Positions 10,500-31,194 of a stretch of DNA of 64,000 bases are shown in pieces. Under the pieces are notes generated by a model. It was given only the letters and a program-made list of their open reading frames with translations, ran no database searches and was not told where the DNA came from. Position numbers and translations under genes: made by a program. The stretch lies in assembly GCF_000224145.3 (NCBI RefSeq), contig NC_020169.2, positions 2,344,662-2,408,661 on the forward strand. The letters are read 5' to 3'. Position 1 is the stretch's first letter. The number at the start of each line of letters is the position of its first letter. Source of the DNA: Ciona intestinalis. Lineage: Eukaryota > Chordata > Ascidiacea > Phlebobranchia > Cionidae.

Positions 10500-12175
10500 C
10501 AATTTTTTAAAAAATGTCAAAAATGTTGTTAAACGTCTTTAGTTGAGATCTGCCACCATTGTTTAGGCGGATATTCGACCATTATTGAAATTTTAGAAAT
10601 GAAAGATCTTAAATAATAATGTAAAACATTACGTACAAACTGCACAAATAAAACAAAAAATAAAACATTACACATGAACCGAGAAAATAGAAAAAGTTAA
10701 GAAATGCAAGAATAAAGTATGAATGTTAAACAATCAAAAGGAATAATAAATATGTTATAGACGAGTCGACGGCACGTTATAAGTCGCACACCATCACTCT
10801 CGCGGCTTCCTCCGTTTTCGCAAGTTCCATAAATCGTGGGACCATTGAGGGATGGGCGTGATTCTTCGCGTAGTCAGAGTATGAGATCTCACGCACCACT
10901 TTGAAGCCCATTTTGAGCGAGAGTTTGTACGGAAGGCTCCAGCTACACATCGCAGTTAAATGCTTCAACTGCTCCCGCTTGGCAAACTGAACGGACATGA
11001 TCATCAATTGGGTTGCAATGCCGCATTGGGACGAACTCTGCTCCACACAGATGGCGATGTGTCGCATGAACTGATCAGTATTGAGCAAGGTGGCCATGTC
11101 GCCTTCGACGTCGTCCAAAAACTGTAACAGGAAAAGATATAGGTTAGCATTATTTGCATTAATATTTGATGCGGTGTAAATTAAACGCTTAGGTCTGGTT
11201 TTGAAATGGATTATATTCTGTCAATTATATAAAAAGTAAGGAAGTTATTGATAAAACACCCACCTTTGGAATGGCATTGATGGTGGTCCCAAAATCACAT
11301 TCCTTTTCTAATGGGCTTGGTGGACCGACTCCATTAAGTCTCACGCCACATATTTTGCCAGTCTCACTGTCAAGTGCCAGAAAAGAAGCTCCTTGTATAA
11401 TCGATTCCTGTAAATAGAACCTAAGTTTTAATTTTATTTATTATGCACCTGCAACGCACTCGCGAATGTGAATTAAAGAGAAAAGACGCGTTTGTGCCCA
11501 TCGTTATTTAACGCCAATTGCTTCCTATGCCAAGCGTTTCAATGCAGTGTCAAGGAAATGTTTAAATTCCACAATTAGCGTCCGACACCTGTTGTTTACA
11601 TGGCGTTATGGGATACTGTACATCGTTCTCTTATGCAGATACGAGCTTACTTGAATGTATGCATTGTTTTAACAACCAACAAAATAGCCCATCCTTTTTA
11701 CAATGACATATATATTTATCCAGTACTTATAATTTCAATATAAATTCCGACTTACATCAATACAATGTTCGACAAAGAGACTGCTGTTGCTTGGGGTGGC
11801 ACCGATAGCTTTCATAAGAGGTTCTCTCGTGACAAACCTCGTGGACATGAAGTCGATCATCGCATCACGGTCGGAGGGCTGGCAGGGACGGCAGATCATT
11901 GGTGGGCTTTCAGGAACCCCTGCTGCCGCTGTTCCACTACTTGCAGCTCTTGATGGTTGACATATTCGATTTAAAACTTGCTTGTTTTTGTTAAATATGT
12001 CGGAGCTTGTAGTTGTAGATTTTCCAGTAAGAGCAGCTCGCTTGTTGATTATGGATTTCGATAAATTAGATGCACTGAGAACACTTCGGAATGTAGAACC
12101 AATCACGCTCATATTGAATGATTCTTGAATATCTTCTATATATTAATTCTGTGTCTTGATTGCTGTATACGCAGT
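10500..12175. repeat. Right arm of the large inverted duplication
   Basis: Reverse-complement counterpart of 5800-7510. Intron 1 shares long runs such as GCGAGTGCGTTGCAGGTGCA, and intron 2 keeps both splice sites and most of its length. Confidence 0.85.
10777..12112 (-). CDS. AANAT-like GNAT N-acetyltransferase, copy 2
   Basis: Exons 12112-11756, 11407-11264 and 11121-10777 (281 residues), with the same exon structure as copy 1. In exon 3 I count 6 differences in 114 residues from copy 1 (S/T, Q/R, Y/H, Q/P, K/T, R/C), and 2 in 48 in exon 2. The linker after residue ~38 is more diverged (TTTSSDIFNKNKQVLNRIC against TTSSDPPEKNKNKQCLSKKC). The frame is intact, so both copies look functional. 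It stands tail to tail with copy 1. The CoA-binding motif is the same SSQCGIATQL. Confidence 0.85.
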
Positions 12176-12692
12176 ATGTGCTCTTTACAGAGACAGCCGT
12201 TACTTTTATAGAGGAACGCGTTTTTCCTTTCGCTTTTTCTACCTTCGCATTACTCCAGTAATTACGTTCACTGTGATTGAGGCAGTCAAGAGGAAATTAC
12301 ACTCCCTCTGCAGGAGCCGGTGTGAAAATGTGTATGCGGTACAGAATCAATATAATCGTCACTCGGCATCTTTGCTCAACGCCACGTTCTTTCCATGAAT
12401 TACACACAAATACGTGACCAATGCCATGTTCGCTTTATGACGTAACGATGACGATATCGCCGGGTTCCTCCGCACCTAACAATTTTAGTTTCTGATTGCA
12501 TTTAGTTTCTGATTCTTGATTTATACCACGAAGTTTCGATTCGTAGCTATATACCTCTTTTTATGGTATACCAGAAAATGTCAGTGAAAAATATAGACAT
12601 ACTTAGTATTGAAACAGCATCAGTTTTACCCTTTATGTTACACAATTCTGTAACAAAATTGAAAGTAAACTTTAAAAAATAAGATTTATGTA

Positions 12693-12898
12693 TATAGTAC
12701 TATGGGGGAAGATGGCACACCTTTATCGTATAATATTTAAACATCCTGATCGTGTTTTAAAAAGTTAGCAGCGGTCCTTTGGAGTCGTAAGGTTATGGTT
12801 TTATCATTTTATCATATTCTTTAAAGGTTCTTTGTTTACTTCTAAATGAGACGAGAAAATAGAGTAGAAAGGTGTCCCATCTTCTCCCACCCTATACT
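12693..12898 (+). mobile_element. MITE copy, full length
   Basis: TATAGTACTATGGGGGAAGA at the left, AGGTGTCCCATCTTCTCCCA at the right, with ATCCTGATCGTGTTTTAAAA inside. Confidence 0.8.
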
Positions 12899-13189
12899 AC
12901 ATGGTGTATGATTGAGCACAGCTTTAACACTTCTGTAAATGCGACCACCTCGGGTTGTTCGGGTTGTTTCCTCTCTCTAAATGTGTAGCCTACATTGGTG
13001 AACTTCTCTACTAAATCTACTATTCTATCGAATGTGGTGTACGAGAGTACTCTAGTGGCTAAGTTAAAAGCGTAATGGCGAAGTGTTATCGTACGGTAAT
13101 ACTAATATTTCATACACGGTACTTTAAATTCAATGCCATGAGCAGACGCTATAAGTTTAAGTTCAATTTTAGATATTCCGAGAATGCAC

Positions 13190-13440
13190 TTAATCAAACA
13201 GCCAATTAAGTGCCATGGTTTAAATGCATATAGTAGGATGGGGGAAAGTGGGACATCCATTCATTTTATTTTCTTGTTCCATTTGTTACCGAACAAAGAA
13301 CGCGATGATCCTTGTAGCCAAAATCACTCGTTTTAGGCAGAGACCATATATAAACATGTTTATACATGGTCTCTGGGTTTCAAACAGGCGTGCTAGCCAG
13401 CTATGCCATGGTGCCTTATACGAGCCTAATGTTAACAGAC
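13190..13440 (-). mobile_element. SINE fragment interrupted by a partial MITE
   Basis: GCCAATTAAGTGCCATGG (SINE body, reversed) precedes a MITE end (13229-13312, TAGTAGGATGGGGGAAAGTG onward). After it come TTTCAAACAGGCGTGCTAGC and TATGCCATGGTGCC, which read in reverse as the tRNA-like SINE head. This looks like a nested insertion. Confidence 0.5.
13339..13375. repeat. 37-bp near-perfect palindrome
   Basis: Centre AAACATGTTT, flanked by CAGAGACCATATAT and ATACATGGTCTCTG, which pair with a single mismatch. It lies next to the SINE head. Confidence 0.8.
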
Positions 13441-13761
13441 ATTCATTGAGAGAACATATTTATGTGACCGAATATTTTCCGGTAAACTTTATCAATTGAG
13501 GCAAGCGTCTGAAAACAGACGAGGAAAACATATGTGTTTTTTTGACTGGAGAAAGGCGGATATGCTTGAGACATTTGTTTCCGACGAAGTTAAAATTGAC
13601 TGGTAAACAACTTTACTCAAATGCAAAATTTAGAGTTTGTGTGTCGGATACATAAGCGTTTTTTTTATACTAGTACCGTTGGAGTATAATAAATTGTAAA
13701 TAAGCAAAGTTGCAAATTCCCTAATGTTTTTTTTTCAATAGTCCATTCGCCAAGATTTTTC

Positions 13762-13769
13762 GGCGGGAA
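13762..13769 (-). promoter_or_regulatory. E2F-type site upstream of TUBGCP3
   Basis: TTCCCGCC on the minus strand, about 165 bp before the TUBGCP3 ATG, inside the locally GC-rich stretch TTTTCGGCGGGAAGTCAAAT. E2F control of centrosome genes is known in other animals; here it is only a sequence match. Confidence 0.35.
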
Positions 13770-13932
13770 GTCAAATCACCATCAGCAACTGACGGACGCC
13801 GAACATTTTTTTAACAGTTTCAGTTCTTGGCACTTCACCCTACGTTCGCTGTATTAATTTAGAAAACAGTTAAAACAGACTCTAAGAGCGGATTTTACAA
13901 CGCTAAAAATCGTGTGTATACTTGAAATAACT

Positions 13933-16900
13933 ATGGGGGACGGTCAAGTAACACCAGAAGTTGTTATTTATCGACTTTGTCAAGCATTATCAAAAGACAA
14001 AAACGCTGGTTTGTAGAATTTTAACCTAAATTGTTTAATTCAATAGAATAAAAAAAAAAAAAATATATATATATACATTTTTGTGTCCCCGAAAGTGCCA
14101 TAGTTAGGATTTTATAAAATGATTTTAAGGTATTTATTTTTTTGGTTGCAGATTCTCTTACCAAGACAACCCGCTATGCTCTACGAATGTTATCACATTG
14201 TGAGAACACATCTGTTCCTAACATTGATGAAACAGCTCTGGTTGAAAAAATTAAAATTCAGTGTAAGCGTTCAGCTATCTATTTCTATGTAAATTTGAAT
14301 ATCAATTAAATTGAACATATTTTTTCAGTGGTCAAGCAAGATCAAATGGACGCAGCAGTTAAAATAGCGAGTTTGCATCGTCGATTACAACAGTGCAAAT
14401 TTCTACAAAATCGGTGGTCTGTACTTTACTTGCTGCATTCACTCTCTGGAAAAGCTGAACAAAAGGTAGCACCAGAAACCTTTTTTTTTATTTATTTATT
14501 TTTATTACTTAAACTCAATTTTCCCATTTTAGATGAATATTTTATTAACCCAGTTAGTTCTTTAAGACTTCTTTTATTGAAAGGCATTCTTTTCATATTT
14601 TAAATAATTGTATTTGCGCAACTGTTTTTTTTCAAAGGAATAAATAAGATCCACATAGCCCAGGTTTTGTAATAATATTGATATAAATTTAGGTTTAAAG
14701 ACACTCTAAAACAGTCCGAACAGACACTAATGTAATTGGTTCAACATATTAATTTTTCTCCTCTTTATTGTCTATAGTTCTCTGTTGGTTCACTGAAATT
14801 CCGGCAAGGTTTGGCCGCGGCATCAACTCCAGTGAACGGAAACTTTTCAAATGAATCGATCACATCAAGCAGTGGCTTTGGTACTGCTGCTCCAAACAGC
14901 TCGAGAGGCTTAGGAACATTTTCAACTTTACCTAGTGAGATACAAACTCCAAATGATCGGACTTCTGCTTCTCTACAATCAACAGACCTGTCATCTAGGT
15001 TAGGCTACTCCCTCACACCAGCATTTGGCTCCAAAATGCAAAGTTCAAAATTCACCCCTAACAGTAAGTGAAAGTAAATAGCATTTTATTTCAATGTATT
15101 TTTTAAAAGCCGTAATAATGAGACAGTAGATAAACACGGGTTTTCTGTTTCATATACCTCGTGCCAGCTTACAAGTTACTAAGTATGTTTCTTTGTGGGT
15201 GATTATTTGTTTGGAACTTTTTAATTTTTTTATGTGTGGGCGTGTGGCTGATAATTAGGACAACCCATTAATGACCACTGGGTTGGAGCAACTGCTATTT
15301 ATTGTCTTGTTCAAAGACACATATGCCCACAATGGTATCTATAGTCAGTTTACTCATAGTCAGTTTACTCAGTTCAATCTATAGTCAGTTTACTCAGAAT
15401 TCTAACCTATTTTTATTTACAGCTGTAGTTAAAGCCGATACTCAGGCAACTCCACTCAACCAATCCTTTGTCACAAAGTCGTCGAACAACCGTGACAAAG
15501 TATGTGTGTTTTATGTTGATCATTCTAATTTTTAAAGTCAGCTATGTAATTTTAGTTTTTTGGCTAATTGTTTTTTGGCTAAATGTGTTTTCAGTATATA
15601 AACAGTGAATGCTTTGCAAAATAAGTCAATAAATATTTTACAAAACCGCTGCAAAAAATGATCAAGTTTTAAAATGTACTGTCCAGAGTGTTTTAATAAA
15701 TATTAGACTTTCACTATTTTTAACACAATTCTGTAATTACCGTTTAGGTGACCGAGGATAATCTGATTCATCAACTGCTCTATGTTTTCCAAGGTATTGA
15801 AACAAAGAACATAAAACACAGCACCAGGGAAAATGCTTTCTGTCTTAATAGCGACGTATGTTATATATATTTAATTGAAACATTTATGAGAACCGTATTA
15901 GTTAAGTTGTATTCCGCATAATTTGAAACCAATAGTCTAAAAAATGATTCTTAAACTTTTACTACCAGTGACTCATTTTTTAATTTAAACTTAGTTTTTA
16001 TGTCACTTGTTTTAAAAATAATTTGTAGGTAAAAATCCAACTCTAACTTAATTATTTGTAATTTTATTTAATTTTGGTGTCCTTAATTAATTGCTTGTGT
16101 ACCACCTGTAAAACCTACAAGTATCGCAAGACACAAGTGGTATACTGGTATGCGTATAATAGCGTATTCATTGCTATTGCCTACCATAAGTGATAGGTTG
16201 AGAACCACTGGTCTAAAACAATGTTAAGAACTACAATTGCTCCAACTCAGTGGTCACTAATTGGTTGTCTAAATTTTTAGTCATACAGAAAAAACACGCC
16301 AACAAAGTTACATACATGGTAACTCATAAGAGATGTATGAAACAGTACACCCATGTTGGTGTTATAGCGATTGCCTTTGCCCTACCATGCGAGGGTAAAT
16401 ACTAAATTAGTTACATTTATTCATTCTGTTTAGGTGGATGTAGATAAAAGAGATAAACAACTTGTGCACAAGTTATGTGAGATGGGCTGGCTGCATAACA
16501 GGATAAAGAAATACATTACTACAAGGAATAAAGACAAAGCATTTGGTTTGGTTGGAAAGGTAAACATTTTGTTTTATCGTGTATTTTTGTATGTGAGTCA
16601 TATTTAAAAGAGATACTGTCGTACACTTTAGCATTGGTTTTAATTGAAAAATTTTGTCAACTGTGTGGTATTAGGTGAACTTTACAAACTCATTTTACTT
16701 AATGTCAAATAAAACTTCTTTTTTTGTGAGGTAGTACCACGTGTCAGATAAAATATGGTTGTTTTAATAAAACTCTTTATTTAATTTCCAGGCATTTTGT
16801 GCAGCTCTGCAGCAAGAGCTAAACGAATATTACAAACTCTTGTCCGTGTTGCAATCCCAAACTCAACAATCGGATTCAGAGGGAAATTCTCCACTAACAC

Positions 16901-19900
16901 TCGTCAAACTTGTTGTATGGACAAATGAACCAATGGACAGACTCAAGTGGATTGCATCACTTGTTGATAATTGTCAAGGTAAAATGCTGGTTGTCTTTTA
17001 AATGCTGTATTTCTGGTATTAGACTTGTTTTTTTTACAATCAAAGCTGTCCCATCTTCCCCCACCCTACTATATAAATACTTTCACACTTTTCAGTTATG
17101 GTGATATACAGTTGAAATAAACATGTATTTTCTTAGGCAAAAAAGGTGGTACCCTGACATCTATGGTTCATTCATTCATGCAGACTGGTGACATGGCAGC
17201 AAGACAAATCACACGCCGAATTCTGCATGTTGTTTCACAGCCTATCTTCCATTTTATCAACAAGTGGATTTATGAGGGAGAGCTGTATGACCAATACCTT
17301 GAGGTAAGACATTGGATATGTATAATAAAATGTTTGGTTAATGGTTAGTTGACTGAATTCATTTGCTACTCTGCAAGATTTTCGCCAATCTTTGTAGTTT
17401 ATTGAAATAATGCAGAGATCATATCAGTTTTTGTTATTTTTAACTTAATGTGTGGAGAAATGAGTCGCCGCAACTGTATCAACGACGCTACATAATACAA
17501 ACTATTTCTTGATTACCCACATAATATATAAATTGAGTCCTGTAACATTAAAACAATATTTTATTTTACTATCGTTCACTATAGAGCAAAACATCATTAA
17601 AATTTTTTTGTATGGCTAGCTGAAAAGCTGGCTAATGTTTATGTAGAATTTCTCTCTCAGTAACAGACTTCACTGTCCAGTTTAGCACATACAATATAAC
17701 CTATTAGTGGTGCAACCCCCCAAAAAATGGGTTAAAATTTCTCAACAACCTTTTGTTTTAAGCTTCGCTATTAAATTTCCCCTGGCTGCGCCACTGACTT
17801 TTTGCTCTGATATAATTCCCACGCAACAATTAACTGCCATTTCTCTCTTCCAGTTTTTTGTAGCTGTTGATCTATCGGTTGGAAATGAGAGATTATGGTT
17901 CGATAAATACCGGATGCGGACCTCTATGATCCCATCTTTTATCAAAGCAGAGCAAGCAAAGAAGATTCTTCTCGTCGGGAAGTCAATCAACTTTCTCCGT
18001 CTTGTGTGTCGAGATCGATCTCCCATTAATCTCAAAAAGAATCAAGATTCAATGAAAACACTTGAAGATCAGTGTAAGTGGTGGCTGTTTATGTGATATT
18101 TTGCACGGATAAGATATAATGGTATTAATATTATAACTCAATTTGTCTCTTCAATTACGGTAACAAAGATTTAAAAATATTACTCTAAACGGAAAGACAA
18201 GATATAGCAACAAAACAACAGTTGTTAAAACACGCTTACTGTTAAAAACATATTTACCATTTAGGTTGCAGAAAAAAGCGTAGTCGCTAGACTCGCTACT
18301 CGCTACATATATCTTTAGTCAACTCAAGGTCAAACTCTTTTAGTTTTATTTACTGTATATGTTTGAAATTTCCCACTTAGTATTTCTATAACCATATTTT
18401 GGACTTTGTTCACCTTAATTAGTTATTTTCTTCCAACACACTTGTCACATGCAGGGACAATATATTTTCATCTAATCTTTAGTTTTAGTTTTATTTACAG
18501 GACATGAAATTTCATTTTTAGTATTTATTTTATATGAACACATTTTACTTTATTTGCCCAACTTAGTTATTTTCTACCAACCAACTAAATATATACAGCT
18601 TATGGTCTCGAGTTTGCTTCCGAGCTAAAAGTCCGAGTCGATGAAGCATATCGTGTCACGAGTTCTCACCTCCTGCATGTCCTGAACGATCGGTATAAAC
18701 TGCTCACTCATCTGACTGCTTTCCGGAAGTTTCTGTTGCTTGGTCAAGGAGATTTTATTCGTCATCTCTTGGATTTATTGCAGTAAGTGTTGAAGTGTAG
18801 TTTATAATAATATCAAAATAAATTTTTGAAGTTTTTGTTTGATTACAATAATGAATATGTAAAACAATTTAAAACGAAAAACAGGATAATGACAAAACAA
18901 CAGTTGTTAAAACATCCTACAGTTAAAAATGTATTAACATTTAGAAGAGAAAAGCCTGGATGGTACACCTAGCAGACATTAAAAATGCACAGGAGAAATA
19001 TTGTCAGAACTGTATTATTAAAAGTATTCGTATTAAAATATTTGTATTTTTTCCTGAGTACATTTTAATAAAACATTTTTTTATTATCGCACAAATTTTT
19101 TTCAGAACTGAATTGGACAAAGCTGCAAGTCTTCTTTATCGTCACAACCTCAGTGGTCCAGTGGAGGCAGCAGTGAGAGCATCCAATGCTCAATTTGAAG
19201 ATCAAGATGTCCTCGCACGTCTCGACTTCCGCCTCCTTGAGATCAACCCTGGTGATTGTGGGTGGGATGTTTTCAGTTTGGATTATCATGTTGATCCTCC
19301 TCTTAATACTGTGAGTTTTGTGGTTTAGATTCCCATTTTGTTATTATATGTGGGTGAGGTCCCGCAGCATAATGTCATGGGTCATAGCCATAGGATTTAG
19401 ACCAGGATTGGCCCATTAGCCCAGTGGTTTAGAGTTGGAATGTTTAAAAAGAGATTTTGAGAAGTTTCTACTTTAATATTTCGTCGGCCTTTGTTGAAAA
19501 TCCTGAAAAAAATGATAAACTTGTTGTGTCGCAGACAATACGATAAACAAAAGGCTGATAATTTAAAAACTGACATTACCTTTTGAATTTTTGCATTACA
19601 TGATAATCAAAATTTTGTTTACCCATTGAAATGGTAATGCATATCGAATTAATCATAGCAAGCAAAGGGTGTCAACGATATTGTACGTTTTAACTTGATT
19701 TTCATCACAGCTTATCACACCTGATGTAATGTTGGTCTACTTGCGTGTGTTTAACTTCTTATGGAGAGCAAAACGCATGGAATATAACCTGGCTGTGATC
19801 TGGACAAAAACAATGGATCAGACAAGGAAGCTGGCTCCAACACTAACTAACCTACAAGGTAACTAAAAGATTAATTCTCACAGAAACTATTTACCAGTGT

Positions 19901-22090
19901 GTTATAGGCAAGAGATTTTATTAAATTTTTATTTTAACATGTATTTATTGCAGTGTTTAATCATAAACACATTTGTACTCAAATTATCTGTTTTTTTCCA
20001 GGTGTTCTTCATAACTGTCACACATTAGCTGCGGAGATGGTTCATTTTGTGCACCAAATGCAATACTACATCGCATTTGAGGTAAGTTATGTTTCAAGTG
20101 TTTCAACACAATAGAACCAAAAACCATTACTGTTATAATAGGGCGGCAAGGGCCACAACAATTCTTAGGGTTCCTAAAAAACACGTTTTAGTTTAACATA
20201 GTTTGGAACAGTACATCAAAGGAAACACTGAAAATAATCCAATATTAAATGCTTCTGTATCTAGGTGTAGTTTATTGATATGTCATCATTTTATTTATGA
20301 AGATTCTTCTGCTTTCAAAACTCAATGGTGAACTGCTATGCGTTTTACTCTGTAAATTCACATCAAAGTTTCTTCGCTGTAGGTTCTAGAATGTTCTTGG
20401 GCAGACTTGCAGGAGAAGTTGGAACAATCCAAGGATCTAGATGAGATCATCACTGCTCATCATGATTTTCTACAATCCCTAATGAAGAGATGTCTTCTTG
20501 ACCAGCCATCTAGGTGTTTATCATTGTTTAATGTCAATGGGCTCAGTTTATAACAATAGAAACATAGACTAGTGGGGTGATGAGGCAAACCTAGCCTATA
20601 TCCTAGGATCCATAGCATTCCACGCTACGGGAACTCACCTACATAAAACAGAATTATTAACCAGTTTTCAATGTCCAACATGGAGCAATTTAAGTTATAA
20701 CCACGAAACAGTTAGGCCCAAGGTTGGATAAGTCGTACGTTGTAAGCAGGTACGAGGTGTATAAAACTAAGCACCATTTTTTTTATTACTCGGTGTCTTT
20801 TATTCACAATGGAAATTGTAAAATTTATTTGCAATTATCTTTAATGTCTATGTACAGTGGGTAGGCCTACTGAAAATATACCTTAAGGTAGTAAATAAAG
20901 TGTCCTAAACGACAACATATTTATACATATTAAGTGGTGGTAAAATTTTGTCTATTTCCGCAGCAACCTTCTGATGCAGCTGAGGTCAATCTTTGACCAA
21001 ATAGTGAAGTTTGAACATTTACAGAAGGATATATACGAACAGTCAAATACTGAACTGAAAGCTAGACTCCAGTATGAAAGAGTCATTGCTGAATCTGTCA
21101 GCAAGGTAAGAAAATTAGGTATAGTGACCACTTGAACAGTTTAGGACTACAAAACCCAATATTTCTGTTTTCTAGAGTGGTAACAGAGTTAAATGTGTAA
21201 GAGAACTGTTAAAAACCTTTAATGTTTAGATTCCAAAAGGTATTTAATAATTTAACAAATTTATTACATTTCTAGTTACTGGAAGTTGTAGTATTAATAA
21301 AATTCAGTGCAAAACGAACAGTACTGTTACCACCTAAAAAGTAATTTTACTGAAGTATTTACAAATTCCCTTACTATCATCGGCATTATTATTTGCATAC
21401 AGGGTGTATGGGGTGTTGATGTTGAAAAAGAACCCATAGAAATGAACAGAAGGAGAGATTTTCGTAAAACTATCATCCCAGAAATGAGAGCCCGTTTGAA
21501 AGTGTGTGCATGTGCATACCAGGTAAGTTGATAGTAGCGATAAGGTAATCTAATGTTTTGTAAATTAAAAGTATTATGACTTACTTTGACTTAAATCCCA
21601 GGTCCTCGATAGTGACATCACCCGTTTATTTATAATAAAAAGCATAACTATAACTATGGTGCTGTGGTATAGTGGTTAGCGCGCCTGCCTGTAACCCAGG
21701 GTTTATAGGTTCAAGGCTCGACGCTGTTACCTTTGTGGGCTTATAACGAAATTGCTCCACCCGTGTGATAACAACTATCGTTTTCCGGCCACGCGAGGAT
21801 AAAGTAAGTTACATTCATTCATTCATTCAACTGGAAAATGTAAAAAAAATATTTTTTTGTAATACTCTATTTTTTGCTGAAGTTATAGAAAATGACAGTT
21901 TTTACCATGAAACATACTTCTGTTTTAATAGGACATGGTTGTGATGTTTTTGAGGCAATTAAGACAAGAAAATGATGCAAATCTAAGAAACTTAAGTTGG
22001 CGCCTCGACTTTAATGAACACTACAGGTCAAAAGATGTTAGCGCAAAAAGCACTAAGAAAACTGGTCGCAAACAAGTTTCTGTCCGATAA
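13933..22090 (+). CDS. TUBGCP3: Gamma-tubulin complex component 3 (GCP3, Spc97/Spc98 family)
   Basis: Eighteen exons whose phases all agree give 887 residues, close to vertebrate GCP3 (~907). Exons: 13933-14008, 14152-14262, 14329-14465, 14778-15063, 15423-15499, 15748-15855, 16434-16559, 16792-16978, 17137-17303, 17854-18073, 18599-18782, 19106-19310, 19711-19858, 20002-20081, 20383-20513, 20964-21105, 21403-21522 and 21932-22090. The protein nucleates microtubules as part of the gamma-tubulin ring complex. The N-terminal helical part ([20 protein letters not shown]) is followed by a Ser/Thr-rich linker in exon 4. GRIP1 starts near residue 230 ([20 protein letters not shown]) and includes [10 protein letters not shown] and [24 protein letters not shown]2 includes [27 protein letters not shown] and [19 protein letters not shown]. 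It ends [10 protein letters not shown]. Intron 6 holds a hAT-type element and a SINE, and intron 8 a MITE end. Confidence 0.97.
15140..15335 (-). mobile_element. SINE copy in TUBGCP3 intron 4
   Basis: Reversed SINE words: CCTCGTGCCAGCTTACAAGT, CTTTGTGGGTGATTATT, CCATTAATGACCACTGGGTT, and GCCCACAATGG. The tRNA-like head is missing. Confidence 0.65.
15341..15396. repeat. Short tandem repeat of ATAGTCAGTTTACTC
   Basis: Three copies of a 15-base word, the third separated from the second by a few bases, at the end of TUBGCP3 intron 4. Confidence 0.8.
15943..16210. mobile_element. hAT-type non-autonomous DNA element in TUBGCP3 intron 6
   Basis: The right end GGTTGAGAACCACTG is the reverse complement of a typical hAT terminus (CAGTGGTTCTCAACC). 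The left end AATGATTCTTAAACTTTTAC is its diverged mate. The element is bounded by an exact 8-bp direct repeat GTCTAAAA at 15935-15942 and 16211-16218, the target-site duplication length that defines hAT. At about 268 bp it is too short to encode a transposase. Confidence 0.7.
16245..16425 (+). mobile_element. SINE copy in TUBGCP3 intron 6
   Basis: CAGTGGTCACTAATTGGTTG, AAAGTTACATACATGGTAAC, and a GTTACATTTATTCATTC tail. Diverged, without the tRNA-like head. Confidence 0.6.
17043..17077 (+). mobile_element. MITE right-end fragment in TUBGCP3 intron 8
   Basis: AAGCTGTCCCATCTTCCCCC then ACCCTACTATATA, the bare terminal repeat of the window's MITE family. Confidence 0.75.
21655..21832 (+). mobile_element. 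SINE copy with tRNA-like head, TUBGCP3 intron 17
   Basis: Best-preserved SINE here. The head GGTGCTGTGGTATAGTGGTT has a tRNA A-box, TAGGTTCAAGGCTCG stands as the B-box, then AAATTGCTCCACCCG, TTTTCCGGCCACGCGAGGAT and GTAAGTTACATTCATTCATT. It is not a working tRNA gene: the head runs on into the SINE body with no acceptor pairing or terminator. Confidence 0.8.
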
Positions 22091-22212
22091 ATACAACCAT
22101 CCAACGATTTTGTGTGTAGCATGTTATTGCAGTAAAATGGCTGCTGCCGAAACTCAAAATCGTAGTTATTTTGCGCATATGGTATTTAGTTCAAACTTTT
22201 GTATACTAGCTG

Positions 22213-22218
22213 AATAAA
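22213..22218 (+). terminator. Polyadenylation signal of TUBGCP3
   Basis: AATAAA 123 bp after the stop codon. Confidence 0.6.
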
Positions 22219-22806
22219 TATTTGAAACAAAACGTGTCTTTGTTTATGATTTTTGTAAATTTGGTTCAAAAACAGCCATTTGCTTATCGGAGAAAAAGAG
22301 CGGTGTAAAATTTTACCCTTTTTCTCGTTTGTGATTTCTATTAAACGGTTTAACAGTCTCGCTTGTCACGTGGTCGCTTCTGTGACGTCATAAACCGACA
22401 CAACGCGCATAAGCGAGTGCTGGTTGCGGAAGGTGCAGTGAACTCACGTCTGTTGTCTGACCGTAGCTTCAGACAAAGGAAGTGATCGTCGTGTGAGTTG
22501 TTGCACAACGCAGTTAACTTTGTTTTGAATGTCCCAATTACAAAAATGACATAGATTAATTTTGTGAGAATTGGCAGTGTATTTAAATCGGTTAAAATTA
22601 AAATGGCGCCGCAAAAAGAGGAAATGACGCGTCGGTTTTTTTAGTTTAGAATATAGAAATATCTCTAACATGCGAGTAGATGACTGGTTGTATATAAACC
22701 AGAACGTTAATTTTCTTTACTTTTTAGATAGATAGGATTTCAAATTAAAAAGAAACATTTTAAAGAATTAACTTTAAAAAGATCGTTTATAATTAGAAAT
22801 TGGAAA
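22219..22806. promoter_or_regulatory. Interval between TUBGCP3 and DDX3, likely DDX3 promoter
   Basis: Includes an E-box CACGTG (22367-22372) and a full CRE palindrome TGACGTCA (22383-22390) within 24 bp. Both are common in housekeeping promoters. No coding sequence is supported. Confidence 0.4.
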
Positions 22807-31026
<8,220 letters not shown>

Positions 31027-31194
31027 AAATTTCTCAAAACCAGTAACGATGTAAATTTTCCTTTCTAAACAAAAAATCCATGACCACATGTTATGCGGCC
31101 ATGTATTTTGTCTGTGCTAAAATGGTATTTAAAACAGAACTCTTTTTTTTTTGGTTTATTCTTTTCAACCAGCTACAACACCCCTGTTACTACC

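Larger units (their letters stand above)
12176..13760. other. Intergenic stretch before TUBGCP3
   Basis: Contains a full MITE (12693-12898), a SINE fragment interrupted by a partial MITE (about 13190-13440) and a near-perfect palindrome. No coding sequence is supported; the open frames at 12156-12398 and 13224-13499 overlap repeats or lack context. Confidence 0.6.

Noticed and set aside
20595-20765. SINE-like words (GGTACGAGGTGTATAAAAC and neighbours) in TUBGCP3 intron 15
   Set aside because: Too degraded to bound or orient with confidence.
21655-21725. Apparent tRNA gene
   Set aside because: It has A- and B-box words but continues directly into the SINE body and lacks acceptor-stem pairing and a T-run.
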